Source of the DNA: CAYJPA01 sp964371945
GTDB taxonomy: Bacteria; Chloroflexota; Chloroflexia; Thermomicrobiales; UBA6265
Direction of reading: 5' to 3'
Assembly (NCBI GenBank): GCA_964371945.1
Contig: CAYJPA010000037.1
Coordinates: 1 to 53,231 of the forward strand
DNA length: 53,231 bases
Shown: one piece after another, positions 25,757-34,942 of the stretch
How positions within the stretch are numbered: position 1 is the first letter of the stretch
Layout: each line of letters starts with the position of its first letter
The notes under the pieces: model-generated
Told to the model about the DNA's origin: nothing
Databases searched by the model: none
What the model saw: the letters and a program-made list of their open reading frames with translations, nothing else
Made by a program: the position numbers and the translations under genes

Positions 25757-26635
25757 ATGAACGTCGCGCTCCCGCAACCCAAAGCAACCTCGATCGATCC
25801 ACGAACGACGATCGGGCACGTTTCCTTGACTGTCGCCGATTTGGATCGCTCCATCAGCTTCTATACGGGTCCGCTGGGGTTTGAAGTCATTGCCCGGCAG
25901 GGAAGCGATGCCGCCCTCGGCGCCGGCGGCACGCCACTTCTCTACCTGACCGAGCAGAAAGGCGCGAAACCGTGGCCGGGACATGCGACCGGGCTCTATC
26001 ACTTCGCGATTCTGCTTCGCACCCGCGCGGATCTCGGCCGCTGGCTCCAAAACTGGCTCGATCAAGGGTATCCGCTTCCCGGACAGGGTGACCATCTCGT
26101 CAGCGAGGCGTTTTACCTCTCGGACCCGGATGGGAGCGGAATTGAGGTCTATCGCGACCGACCACGATCAGAATGGCAATGGGAGGGCGGCCGGGTCAAA
26201 ATGGACTCGCTGCCCATCGATGTCAAAGGCGTCCTGTCCGCCGGCCACGCCGATGGCAAATCCTGGAACGGCTTCCCGGCCGGAACGACGGTCGGCCACG
26301 TTCATCTCCAGGTTGGCGACATCTCGCACGCTGCCGCGTTCTATGTCGATATGCTCGGGTTCGATCTTGTCGCCGAGATGCCGGCGGCGCTTTTTGTCTC
26401 CGCGGGCGGATACCACCATCACCTCGGCATGAACACCTGGCACAGTCGCGGCGCCAAAGCGGCTCCCGCTGGTACCGCGGGGCTGCGCGACTTCACGATC
26501 GTGCTCGCGGACGAAGCCGCGCGACAACGCGTGCTCGAGCGCGTGGCCGCCGCTGGCATCAATCCCGAATGGGAGGACGACGTTGCCGTCGTTCGCGATC
26601 CCTGGGACACCAAAGTGCTCCTCACGCTTGCCTAG
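25757..26635 (+). CDS. Two-domain VOC protein, catechol 2,3-dioxygenase-like (CatE type)
   Basis: A 292-residue cytosolic metalloprotein with two VOC domains. Domain 1 starts GHVSLTVADLDRSISFYTGPLGFEV and holds LYHFAILL and the acidic ligand segment DPDGSGIEVYRDRPRSEW. Domain 2 starts GHVHLQVGDISHAAAFYVDMLGFDLV and has HHLGMNTWHSRG. The ESRR-like DPDGSGIEVYRDRP-EW pattern is that of CatE-like extradiol dioxygenases, which cleave catechol rings with Fe(II). The start is ATG 25757 behind AAAGGA. The segment before it carries inverted TTACT/AGTAA elements. Substrate not determined. Confidence 0.85.
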   Translation: MNVALPQPKATSIDPRTTIGHVSLTVADLDRSISFYTGPLGFEVIARQGSDAALGAGGTPLLYLTEQKGAKPWPGHATGLYHFAILLRTRADLGRWLQNWLDQGYPLPGQGDHLVSEAFYLSDPDGSGIEVYRDRPRSEWQWEGGRVKMDSLPIDVKGVLSAGHADGKSWNGFPAGTTVGHVHLQVGDISHAAAFYVDMLGFDLVAEMPAALFVSAGGYHHHLGMNTWHSRGAKAAPAGTAGLRDFTIVLADEAARQRVLERVAAAGINPEWEDDVAVVRDPWDTKVLLTLA

Positions 26636-26747
26636 CATTTCATCCAGCGCGCTTCAGGCGCTAGACTTCGCGAGTTGCCCGAATCAACTCTGTAGCTCCA
26701 TCCGGGCGATTTGATCGAACTCTCGCCTGGTCCGGGGTGAACGCGCG

Positions 26748-27131
26748 ATGCCATCTGCAACCAATTCACAGGCTGACCGGAACGGCAAGCGCTCCCCGGT
26801 CATCAATGGCGCGGTCGAAGTCGCCGTCGCCTGGGGTATGCTGCTCTTCATCGCATTCTTTTTGCTAGGGTGGCATCTTTATCTGCTGTGGCTTGTGGCA
26901 GGTACGATCACGACCGGCGGCGCCTTCGTCTACGACAAGTTCCAGGCGCGTCGAAACAAGCGCCGGCTTCCGGAAGTCGTTCTGCTTGGTTCGAACCTCG
27001 CTGGTGGGTTCATTGGTGGTTGGTTCGGGATGCTCGCGGTTCGCCACAAAACCCTGCACAAACGCTTCTGGGTCATGCAATGGCTATCAACCGCGATCCA
27101 CGTGGCACTCGGCTTGGTCATCTTCGCTTGA
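26748..27131 (+). CDS. DUF1294 family membrane protein
   Basis: A 127-residue membrane protein. A hydrophobic helix pair (about 23-58) is followed by the DUF1294 signature YDKFQARRNKRRLPEVVLL, a small helix (GSNLAGGFIGGWFGML) and the tail AVRHKTLHKRFW, then a last helix at about 110-126. The family is widespread, its function unknown; some members are fused to cold-shock domains. It lies 110 bp after the VOC gene on the same strand and may be co-transcribed. Confidence 0.85.
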   Translation: MPSATNSQADRNGKRSPVINGAVEVAVAWGMLLFIAFFLLGWHLYLLWLVAGTITTGGAFVYDKFQARRNKRRLPEVVLLGSNLAGGFIGGWFGMLAVRHKTLHKRFWVMQWLSTAIHVALGLVIFA

Positions 27132-27416
27132 GAATACGTGACGATGGAATCGGCGTTGGTTCTGAAGCGGCAAACCGCGGTGTCTGCCCTGTCGCCCATC
27201 GCCTCGAACGCTCGTTCAATGACCATCGCATTCATCGACGGCAATTGCCAGCGCAGCAGTCCAAAGCGGCGTTCCGAAACGCTGGCCATTGCCGCGAGCC
27301 GGGCTCAGTCCTGGAAGGACCGGGTACCCCTTGGGTGCGGATTAGCACGGTCACTTCGGTGCCATGCGATGTAGCGGACGACGATTGAGAAAGCCTCTTC
27401 AGTACTTCAGCGACAG

Positions 27417-27620
27417 TTATTTTGGTGCATTGCGCTTCGACCGCTTGAGGACGGCGAGGATCGAGGCCCATGTCCCGTTCTCCTGCCAGTGTTGACATCG
27501 TGCTCGGCCGGTCGCTGCCGGTGCGACCGTTGCTGGGAGCTGGGCCCACCCGCCCCCGGTCCGCATCACCCACGGCATCGCGTCGATGATTCGCCGGTCG
27601 TCATGACGGGAACGCCCCAT
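27417..27620 (-). pseudogene. IS4/IS5-type transposase N-terminal remnant (DUF4096-like)
   Basis: The minus-strand frame reads DDRRIIDAMPWVMRTGGGWAQLP, then a degenerate stretch, then HWQENGTWASILAVL. This is the N-terminal DUF4096 pattern of IS5-group transposases (R-x-I-x-x-x-L-W-V-x-R-T-G-x-x-W-x-x-LP ... F-x-R-W-x-x-x-G-x-W-x-x-I-L). No catalytic DDE domain follows, and the frame breaks up between 27232 and 27417, so it is an old insertion-sequence remnant. No terminal inverted repeats were identified. Confidence 0.7.
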
Positions 27621-27736
27621 CCCGGTTTCCGAGGGCAGGAGTGATTGTATTCGCCGCCACCGTTACCCTGCTCGTTCCAGAAGGGGATGGCCAAGCCCAC
27701 TCTCGGACTGACTCTGTCTCGTGCACACTACTTTTT

Positions 27737-27792
27737 GGAGCTTGGAGCTTGGAGCTTGGAGCTTGGAGCTTGGAGCTTGGCGCTTGGAGCTA
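27737..27792. repeat. Heptanucleotide tandem repeat (GGAGCTT)n
   Basis: Six perfect GGAGCTT units followed by GGCGCTT and GGAGCTA, 56 bp in all. It ends 5 bp beyond the stop codon of the minus-strand flavoprotein gene at 27798. The unit resembles those at 1-60 and 46601-46635. Confidence 0.95.
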
Positions 27793-27797
27793 ATGTC

Positions 27798-29144
27798 TCA
27801 CAACTCATCCGGAATTCTCGGATCGATGATCCCAGGGTCGATCCCAAGCGCGGGAACGAACAATCCAGCCACCGCCGCGGCCGTCGACGATGTACCCGCG
27901 AGTGCCGGCAGGAGATTGACGCCCCGGCCGAGCATGTCCATCGCGCGATTCCACGGCACGCCTTCGCCGTTCCGGACACTGCCGGTCGCGGCACGGGCGA
28001 CAGCCACCGCCGTATAGCTGGTGCCCGCGATCGCCCGCATCAAAGGCCCAAAGCTTAGGTCGCTTGCCGCTCCCACAAAATGAAGTCCGGGGACCGAGCT
28101 CTCGAATCCATTGCACAGCCGAGGCTGCCGGCCGATCATTCGAAGCGAGCGAACGATTTCCGGCGAGAGAAACCCAAACCGGTTCACATCGATCTCGAAA
28201 CCCGTCCCTTGCACGATGTGGTCGACCGTTCGCTCACAGCCGTTGTCGAGCTCGAGCCGGATTCTGCCGCCGATCCGCGAGGCGCGAACAACCGACCGCC
28301 CGAACGTTTGCGTGACATGGTCAACTTCGGTTTTGAGCCGTCCTGAAGCGGCGGGCCGAACCGCTCGCTCGAATACGAGTTTGCGCGCCCGTGACGGCAA
28401 TGACCGGTATAACCATGGCAACTGCACGACCCAGTTGATGCCGGGGGGGCCGATCGCGCCCGGAGGATAGAGCAGGTGTGACCAGAGTCCACCTTCACGG
28501 TTGATGTGGTCGGACTGGGCGAGCCAGTAGACCCGATCGCAGCGCGAGATGATCTCCACGCTTTCCGCGCCGGAACTGGTGAGCGCAGCCGCCGTTTCCA
28601 AAGAGGACTGACCAGAACCGACGACGACGACGTGTTTTCCACGGTGGATCGAACAGTCCCGCTCGTCGAAGGAGTGCGGCGCAAGCTCGTGCGGGATCTC
28701 GTCAAACACCGGGAGCCGGCGCTTGAATGGGCCGAGTCCAATTGCGATAACGACTCGCGAGACCTCGATCAGCTCACCGTCTGAGAGCCTAAGCTGAAAT
28801 CCGCCGTCAACTCGATTGAGATGTTCGACCATGCGGGGATCGATATCCGGCACCGCGGATCGTTGATACCATTCGACATACCGGATGAACTCGGCGCGGG
28901 GAACAGGTGTCGTGAACGGCGTGCTGCGGAACTGCTCGTAATCACCTAGAGAGAGCGCCTGGGCGGGATCGGAGAGGCTAATACCTTCTCGGGTTGAGCG
29001 CAGGAGCATCCCTGAAGGCATCGTTCGCCAGAACGACATCACGTCGCCGAACACGCGAACGCTCAGGCCGGAAGCGCGAAGGTGGGCGGCCGCGGTCAAC
29101 CCGTACGGCCCCGCCCCAATCACGCACACCTCGTCGCGTCGCAT
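27798..29144 (-). CDS. FAD/NAD(P)-binding flavin monooxygenase-like protein
   Basis: A 448-residue flavoprotein. An N-terminal FAD Rossmann motif (VCVIGAGPYGLTAAAHL), a second dinucleotide motif for NADP (VVVVGSGQSSLETAAALTSSG, about residue 170) and a C-terminal FAD segment GLHFVGAASDLSFGPLM are in the order of flavin-containing monooxygenases and N-hydroxylases. The segment SFWRTMPSGMLLRS resembles the substrate loop of this group. Likely reaction: NADPH-dependent oxygenation of a small organic substrate, unknown here. Start chosen at ATG 29144 with AAGGGG 5 bases upstream; the longest frame begins at 29234. It stands alone, with a heptamer array just after its stop. Confidence 0.85.
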   Translation of the reverse strand: MRRDEVCVIGAGPYGLTAAAHLRASGLSVRVFGDVMSFWRTMPSGMLLRSTREGISLSDPAQALSLGDYEQFRSTPFTTPVPRAEFIRYVEWYQRSAVPDIDPRMVEHLNRVDGGFQLRLSDGELIEVSRVVIAIGLGPFKRRLPVFDEIPHELAPHSFDERDCSIHRGKHVVVVGSGQSSLETAAALTSSGAESVEIISRCDRVYWLAQSDHINREGGLWSHLLYPPGAIGPPGINWVVQLPWLYRSLPSRARKLVFERAVRPAASGRLKTEVDHVTQTFGRSVVRASRIGGRIRLELDNGCERTVDHIVQGTGFEIDVNRFGFLSPEIVRSLRMIGRQPRLCNGFESSVPGLHFVGAASDLSFGPLMRAIAGTSYTAVAVARAATGSVRNGEGVPWNRAMDMLGRGVNLLPALAGTSSTAAAVAGLFVPALGIDPGIIDPRIPDEL

Positions 29145-29459
29145 TGGACCCCTTATGCCTGCCGGCATGTGAGGAGGTCGCCGACAACACTCGGCGTTAC
29201 CGACCTGGCAATCCCCACCTCCCGAGGCTATCACCCCGGACGATGGGGTAAACCCATCTGGGGGGCCCAGAAGTCAGGGGTATCCGGCGTACTATCGTAC
29301 TGGTGCAGTAAAGTGAGCCAGATCGTCGAATCACCGGCGAGCGATGACGATTTCGTCGTGTCCATCTTTTCCGGTGCGTGTATGGTCTCCTTCAAAGACT
29401 ACCTCCGCTCATTCTGTGCGACTCTCCTGATCTGGTAACCCAAGTCCCTCAGGTCCCAG

Positions 29460-29696
29460 ATGAAGAATCATTCCTCGGTAATTTCGGAGAGCATGACCAT
29501 CGCCTCGCTTCAACTTGACATGGTCCAGCGTCCGAGCTCCATAGCCGGCATATCAATCCGCTTTGACATCATCGAACGCGAGCTCGACACGATCGCATTT
29601 CACGTCCGGCAACTCGTCACGTGCAACGAAATGAAACGAGTGTTTTTCCGAAGCATGACCGAGGATGCCGAAGAGATGTCGTTGTCGCGGGATTAA
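29460..29696 (+). CDS. Possible small protein (hypothetical)
   Basis: A 78-residue frame, MKNHSSVISESM..., that reads as a soluble helical protein (RFDIIERELDTIAFHVRQLV). It overlaps the end of the convergent permease gene by 4 bp. There is no clear ribosome site at 29460; an internal ATG at 29493 has GGAG too close. No family recognised. Codon use is plausible but weak evidence. The rest of 29145-29692 shows no gene. Confidence 0.3.
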   Translation: MKNHSSVISESMTIASLQLDMVQRPSSIAGISIRFDIIERELDTIAFHVRQLVTCNEMKRVFFRSMTEDAEEMSLSRD

Positions 29697-30586
29697 GAAC
29701 GGGAGCGCGGATCGAGCGCATCTCGCCACCCGTCGCCGACAAGATTGAAGGACAGCACGGTGAGCAAGAGCGCGAGACCGGGGCCCAATGAATACCACGG
29801 CACGGTCGTGAGATAGAGCGTTCCTTCGCGGATCATCTGCCCCCACGTCGGTGTCGGTGGCTGCACGCCCAACCCTATGAAACTCAAACTCGCTTCGAGC
29901 CTGATCGCCGACGCGGTCCAGAGACTCCCGAAGACAAGCAGCTCACCTAACAGATTCGGCAACAAATGCACGCGCAGAATGCGTGCATTGCCAACACCGA
30001 CCGTTCGTGCGGCATCCACGAAATCGCGCCGCTTCAACGAAAGCGTCGGCCCATACGAAATTCTGGCGAAACGTGGCGCGATCGTCAGCCCGATCGCAAT
30101 GATCATCTTCCAGAGTCCCGGACCGAGCACGGCTAAAACCAGAAGCCCGGTGATCAGGTCCGGGAACGAGAGCAGTACATCGGTGAGACGCATGAGTGTG
30201 TTGTCGATTTTGCCACCGAAGAATGCAGCGCTGACTCCGATCAGCGTTCCAAGAACCCCGCCGAGCAATACCGAAAAAAGCCCGACCTGGAGCGCGATTC
30301 TCGTTCCGTGGATCACCCGCGAAAAGATGTCGCGACCCTTGTCATCGCGTCCGAGAAAATAGCTTGAATCAGGCGGCACGAGCCGATCCCGCACGCTTTG
30401 GTCAAGCGGATCGTGAGGCGCAAAGAGTGGGGCGGCCACCGCCACCAATAACAGGATCGCGATCAAGCAAACGCCAACGACCGCGGTGCGATTGCGCGTA
30501 AATGCGTGCAATGATCTTCGCCGCCTCGAAACGATGTTTCCCGGTGGCAGATTGGCAGCGATCGCCAGTGACACGGACTCCGTCAA
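29693..30586 (-). CDS. Dipeptide/oligopeptide ABC transporter permease (DppC-like)
   Basis: A 297-residue inner-membrane subunit. A first helix (VVGVCLIAILLLVAVAAPLFAP) and the N-terminal OppC-type motif HDPLDQSVRDRLVPPDSSYFLG-DDKGRDIFSRVIHG are followed by five helices, with the ABC-coupling EAA loop at DAARTVGVGNARILRVHLLPNLL. TTG 30586 is the start, with GAGGAG 7 bases upstream. It is 45 bp after DppB and closes the operon of oxidoreductase, binding protein and two permeases. ATPase subunits are not encoded here, so they must be supplied elsewhere. Confidence 0.92.
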   Translation of the reverse strand: MTESVSLAIAANLPPGNIVSRRRRSLHAFTRNRTAVVGVCLIAILLLVAVAAPLFAPHDPLDQSVRDRLVPPDSSYFLGRDDKGRDIFSRVIHGTRIALQVGLFSVLLGGVLGTLIGVSAAFFGGKIDNTLMRLTDVLLSFPDLITGLLVLAVLGPGLWKMIIAIGLTIAPRFARISYGPTLSLKRRDFVDAARTVGVGNARILRVHLLPNLLGELLVFGSLWTASAIRLEASLSFIGLGVQPPTPTWGQMIREGTLYLTTVPWYSLGPGLALLLTVLSFNLVGDGWRDALDPRSRS

Positions 30587-30631
30587 ACGCCGCTCCTCTT
30601 CTTTTCAACGCGATGACCGGCCGCGCACATT

Positions 30632-31573
30632 TCAGGCATATCGAACTCGCGGATCAACCATCGTGTAGGCGATATCGGTAATGATGTTGATGACGATGAT
30701 GATGAATGCGTAGACCACCATGATCGACTGTAGCGCGGTGTAGTCCTTCTGCTTTGTTGCTCCAACCATCAATTTGCCGAGTCCTGGCCGGGCAAAGACC
30801 TCCTCTACCAAGACAGACGATCCGATGAGGCTGATCGCGAAGATACCGATCAACGACACGATTGGAATCGAGCCGGCTCGCAACGCATGGTTGATCAGCA
30901 CCGCCTGCTCCCGGAGCCCCTTCGCTCTGGCCGTTCGTACATAGTCGTCGTTGAGCACTGCGATCATGACCGAGCGCGTCATACGTGCGATGTATGCCAT
31001 TTCGATAAGTCCAAGCGTGATCGCCGGTAGCACGAGGTGGTGGAGATTGGCAAGCGGATCGGAGAATGCAGGGGCGCCCACGGCTGGGAAGAGATCCCAC
31101 TTCACCGCAAAGAAATACATGAGCAGAATCGCGAGGTAAAAGGCCGGCAGCGAAAGCCCGATGAGCGAAACGATCCGGCCGATGTAATCCGGCGCCCGGT
31201 TCTGCTTGACCGCGGTGATGACGCCGATCGGCACGCCAATGATCAGTCCGAGCAGAATCGAGGCCAGGGTCAATTCCAGTGTGTGGGGGAGTGCGGTTCT
31301 GATCTGAAACCAAACCGGCTGGCTTGTCTTCAACGAATCACCGAGGTCTCCCCGGGCCAGATCGGTCAGGAACGTGAGGTATTGCTTCCAGAGAGGTTCG
31401 TTGAGTCCCATCCGCTCCTTGAGCGAATCGACGGCTTGCTGAGAGGCATTGTCGCCGAGCATTGCGGTCGCGGGATCGCCCGGCGCAACGCGCACGATGA
31501 TGAAAATGACCGTGAACACGGCCAGCAAGGTTGGGATGGAGAGCAAAAGTCGCCGGATAATGTGCTTGAGCAT
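30632..31573 (-). CDS. Dipeptide/oligopeptide ABC transporter permease (DppB-like)
   Basis: A 313-residue inner-membrane subunit with the classic DppB N-terminus MLKHIIRRLLLSIPTLLAVF and the segment VAPGDPATAMLGDNAS, six helices, and the EAA loop RTARAKGLREQAVLINHALRAG. The helical end VYAFIIIVINIITDIAYTMVDPRVRYA is typical. It pairs with the DppC-like gene to form the membrane pore for peptides or other small solutes delivered by the binding protein encoded upstream. Confidence 0.92.
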   Translation of the reverse strand: MLKHIIRRLLLSIPTLLAVFTVIFIIVRVAPGDPATAMLGDNASQQAVDSLKERMGLNEPLWKQYLTFLTDLARGDLGDSLKTSQPVWFQIRTALPHTLELTLASILLGLIIGVPIGVITAVKQNRAPDYIGRIVSLIGLSLPAFYLAILLMYFFAVKWDLFPAVGAPAFSDPLANLHHLVLPAITLGLIEMAYIARMTRSVMIAVLNDDYVRTARAKGLREQAVLINHALRAGSIPIVSLIGIFAISLIGSSVLVEEVFARPGLGKLMVGATKQKDYTALQSIMVVYAFIIIVINIITDIAYTMVDPRVRYA

Positions 31574-31740
31574 GGTCCTTCCGTTGCGACCAGGAATTTA
31601 CGAATCTGGCCGCAACTTCCACGACCGACATCCTCAGCTGGTCACAGGACCGATATCGCTCGCTCTTCGTCGCAAGTCGTGAATCGGAGTTGAACCACAA
31701 CGAGTGGCTGTTCGTGAGAGCAGCCACCCGGGCCTAGGTT

Positions 31741-33363
31741 CTACTCGGTGATCGTGGTTGTTTCGTCGATCCCCGGATAGAGCGCGAGCACCGAGACGAG
31801 CTCGTGCCCATAATCGACCTTCGGGCTCCGGACGTAAACCTGGTTCTGGAATTGAAGCGGTATCGCGACCGCCTCGGTCAGAATCTGGGTGTTCGCTTGC
31901 TTCCAGAGCGCTTCCTGTGCGGCCGGATCGGTTTCCGCCCGTGCTTGAAGGATCAAGTCGTCCAGCGCACTGTAGCCGCTGAAGTTGGTCGACGGAGCTG
32001 ACCCGGTGACGACAATCGACGCTGAGTAGAAGAACTGGGTGAGATAGACATCGGGATTTGGCCGGAAGGCGACGTAGATCACGATCGGATTCACGCCTTC
32101 CCGGATTTGAGCGTGCATCGTCGCATGGTCGACGACTTGCAGATCGATCTTGATGCCGATCTCATCCAGTTCGGCCTGAAGCACTTCGTAGTTGGACCGG
32201 TACGCCGGCATCTCGCTGGTGACCAGCGTCATCTCGAACCCGTCAGGATATCCAGCTTCGGTCATCAACTGCTTTGCTTTTTCGATGTCATGTGGGTAGT
32301 CCACACCCGCGGCAGTCGCTTCCTCCTGGGTCAATCCGCCGGGCATCAAGCTCGCGGGCACAACGGAATAGACGATCTCGGAGACCGGAGATCCGTAAAG
32401 CGCCTGGTGCTCTTCACGGTTGATCGCGTAAGCGATCGCCTGCCGGACAAGCGGATTGGAGAGGTACTCGTTCTCGATGTTCAGATTGACGAACGCAACT
32501 TCGCCTGGTCCGAAGACATCGGCCGTCAATGTTCCCTCGGCATTAATTCGTTCGACCCATTGCGCTTCGCTGAGTCCTGACGCGGCATCGAGCTCTCCGG
32601 ACTGGAGCGCCAGTTCGCGACTGGTCGCGTCCGGCATGTACCGAATCTCGACGCCGCCGAGCAACGGCGCGCCGCGGAAGTAGGCGTCATTCGCGGTGAG
32701 GGTCACATTAGTCTGCGGCGTGTAGGACTCGAACATGAACGGGCCGGTTCCGACAGGATGGGTCTTGATGCCTTCGAGTCCGAGCGCTTCGTATGCTTTG
32801 GCGCAGACGATGAATCCGCCGTTGTAGTTCGCCACCTTGGGCAAGAAGAGCAGCGGCGACAACGGAACCTCAGGAGTGATTTTGACGGTCTTGTCATCGA
32901 TTTTCTCGAAGGTCATACCGGCATAGTCAGCCGCGTAGCCCGAGCTGTCCGCGCTCGAAGACTTCTGCAGCGAGGCGACAACATCATCGGCAGTGAGCGG
33001 ATACGATTCTCCGCCCTCCCACGGATGGCACATCACGTCGTCGCGGAGCGTGAAGGTCCAAGTCTGCTTGTCGCCTTCCATGACTGGTTCGGGTACTTCT
33101 GTGGCGAGATCCGCCTCGATCACCGAGGCATCGCCCGGCTTGAAGCGCACCAACGCGTTGAAGACCATATCGACCACTGTCCGGTCCTACGTGCCGGAAG
33201 CGAAGTGCGGATCAAGATTGGAAAGATCCGCTGAGTTGGTTCCAAAACGAAGCACCGGCCGGTCCTGGGCCGATGCTGGGCTCGAGAAAACCAGTACTTG
33301 GGAAAGCACCAGCAACGCCGCAACTGAAACGAACATTGCACGAAAACGTCGGGGACGATCCAT
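31741..33363 (-). pseudogene. ABC transporter substrate-binding protein gene with in-frame amber codon (DppA-like)
   Basis: One continuous frame on the minus strand encodes a family 5 solute-binding protein. The start at 33363 (ATG behind GGAGG) gives a signal peptide ending SSPASAQ, then RPVLRFGTNSADLSNLDPHFASGT, a TAG codon at 33189-33187, and in the same frame DRTVVDMVFNALVRFKPGD through to the end at 31741. Later family marks are YYPLTADDVVASL-type text and IKTHPVGTGPFMFESYTP. Relatives have Gln at the TAG position (G-T-Q-D-R), so one C-to-T change explains it. The rest is intact, 478 residues after the stop. It could be a recent nonsense mutation, a sequencing error or a read-through codon. 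Confidence 0.85.
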
Positions 33364-33498
33364 TTCGTATCCTCCGCTTGTCTCTGCCGTCGAATGCGCT
33401 GGGTCACTCGTCATGGGAAGCGACCGTCCGCTTCGACGCGCTATCCGAACCAATCACCGTTGATCAGTTCGTAATCACTCTACCAAAGCCTGTTTCGA

Positions 33499-34671
33499 TC
33501 AACCGTGCAGCAGTGCCTCCTCCTGAACGCGAAGCGTCGAGAACCGCCTGCTACGAAACGGCTCAATCGGAAACGAAGAGTGTCCGCTCATGACAAGCTC
33601 GGAAATGATCTGACCGGTAACTGGTCCAAGGCAGAAACCGTGACCTGAGAATCCTGCCGCGACAACGAGCCCGTCGATGCCGCTTGATCGCTCAATCACC
33701 GGGAGTGCATCAGGTGTTACATCCAGCAGACCGCCCCAGACCCGGGCGACCGGTGCGGTCGCAAAGGCAGGCAGCACGCGGCTGACGCTCTCAACCAGAG
33801 CAGCGATCACTGCCGCCGGCGGTTGCAGGAGCTCGTAGCTTTGAGCGACCTCTCTCAATCGGTGCTCCCAGCGCTGCCCACCGCCCGTAAACCTGAGCCG
33901 GCCATCGACGTGTTGACGTCCGGCAAGATCGGCTCCCGCCACGCCCAGCACCTGCTTCAGCACAAGCGGCAGTGGAATCGTTTGAACAACAGATACAACA
34001 TTGATTTGCAACGCAAGATCGATGCTATGAGGTTCCACCAGGCCTGGACTATGTACGCCCGCGGCTACCACCACGACATCTGCCACAATCGACCCATCCG
34101 GCGTTTCGACGCCAACCACCCGTCCGCCCGCGGTATGGATCGCTGTCACAGCTGTGCCCGTTCGAATGGATGCCCCGTGACGAATTGCTGCCGAGGCGAA
34201 TGCCCGCACGGTTTTGGTTGGATTCGCGTGCCCGTCACTTGGGCAGAACGACGCGGCGACAATTGACGGACTGAGCGCGGGCGCGATGTCGCGCACGTTT
34301 TGGTTGTCAGACAGGAAGGCCAAGTCGTGGCCTTGTGCACGCCCCGTGGCGACAACCCGCTCGATCTCCGGCACTTGTTCTGGGGTCCGGGCCAACCGGA
34401 GATTGCCCTCCTGACGATACTCCACGTCAGCCTGTAGCTCGTCGCCAAGTGTCGCCCAGCGACGAACCGCGGCAACGGCAAGTGGAAGCTCCGCCGGATG
34501 ACGACCCGACTGGCGAACCCCTGCGAGCGTCCATCCAGAGGCCATGCTCGCCAGCCCTCCTTGTTCCACGAGCGTGACGCGGACGCTGCGGCGTGCCAGC
34601 TCATAGGCCGCGGCGGTTCCGCTGATACCACCTCCGATGATCACAACATCCTTCGCCGGCGATCCAGTCAT
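33499..34671 (-). CDS. FAD-dependent amine/amino-acid oxidase (DAO family)
   Basis: A 390-residue flavoprotein with the N-terminal FAD motif DVVIIGGGISGTAAAYELARR, the RQEGNLRLA strand, and the DAO family C-terminus GGLLDVTPDALPVIERSSGIDGLVVAAGFSGHGFCLGPVTG. The family oxidises secondary or primary amines of small amino acids (glycine, sarcosine, D-amino acids, dimethylglycine). It is the first gene of the minus-strand set with the Dpp importer, so it probably oxidises a compound brought in by that importer. The downstream binding-protein gene starts 135 bp later. Confidence 0.9.
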   Translation of the reverse strand: MTGSPAKDVVIIGGGISGTAAAYELARRSVRVTLVEQGGLASMASGWTLAGVRQSGRHPAELPLAVAAVRRWATLGDELQADVEYRQEGNLRLARTPEQVPEIERVVATGRAQGHDLAFLSDNQNVRDIAPALSPSIVAASFCPSDGHANPTKTVRAFASAAIRHGASIRTGTAVTAIHTAGGRVVGVETPDGSIVADVVVVAAGVHSPGLVEPHSIDLALQINVVSVVQTIPLPLVLKQVLGVAGADLAGRQHVDGRLRFTGGGQRWEHRLREVAQSYELLQPPAAVIAALVESVSRVLPAFATAPVARVWGGLLDVTPDALPVIERSSGIDGLVVAAGFSGHGFCLGPVTGQIISELVMSGHSSFPIEPFRSRRFSTLRVQEEALLHG

Positions 34672-34814
34672 ACTCGTCCACTCCTCGCTCCGAGCCTCTC
34701 ACTCGAGCCAATCAGCCCCGATCTCGAAAAGCCATCTACAGTGATGGTGAGGATTCGTCAATCTTCCCCAAAAGCAAGAGGCCATTGAACCTGATCGTGA
34801 TGACGAAATAGTCA

Positions 34815-34842
34815 TTTACAAGTGTCGAGACTGGATTAATAT
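34815..34842 (+). promoter_or_regulatory. Sigma-70-type promoter for the orphan regulator
   Basis: TTTACA (34815-34820), 16-bp spacer, TAATAT (34837-34842). The start codon of the broken regulator (34943) is about 95 bp downstream. It faces away from the divergent oxidase gene at 34671. Confidence 0.5.
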
Positions 34843-34942
34843 GTGAGTCCAATTGCATGGCACAATCCGGCGCGTCGCGATCGTGGTCTTCAGTCGTGTG
34901 CCTCCCTTGCGAGGCGCAAATTCATTCGGAGGTTTCGTCAAC

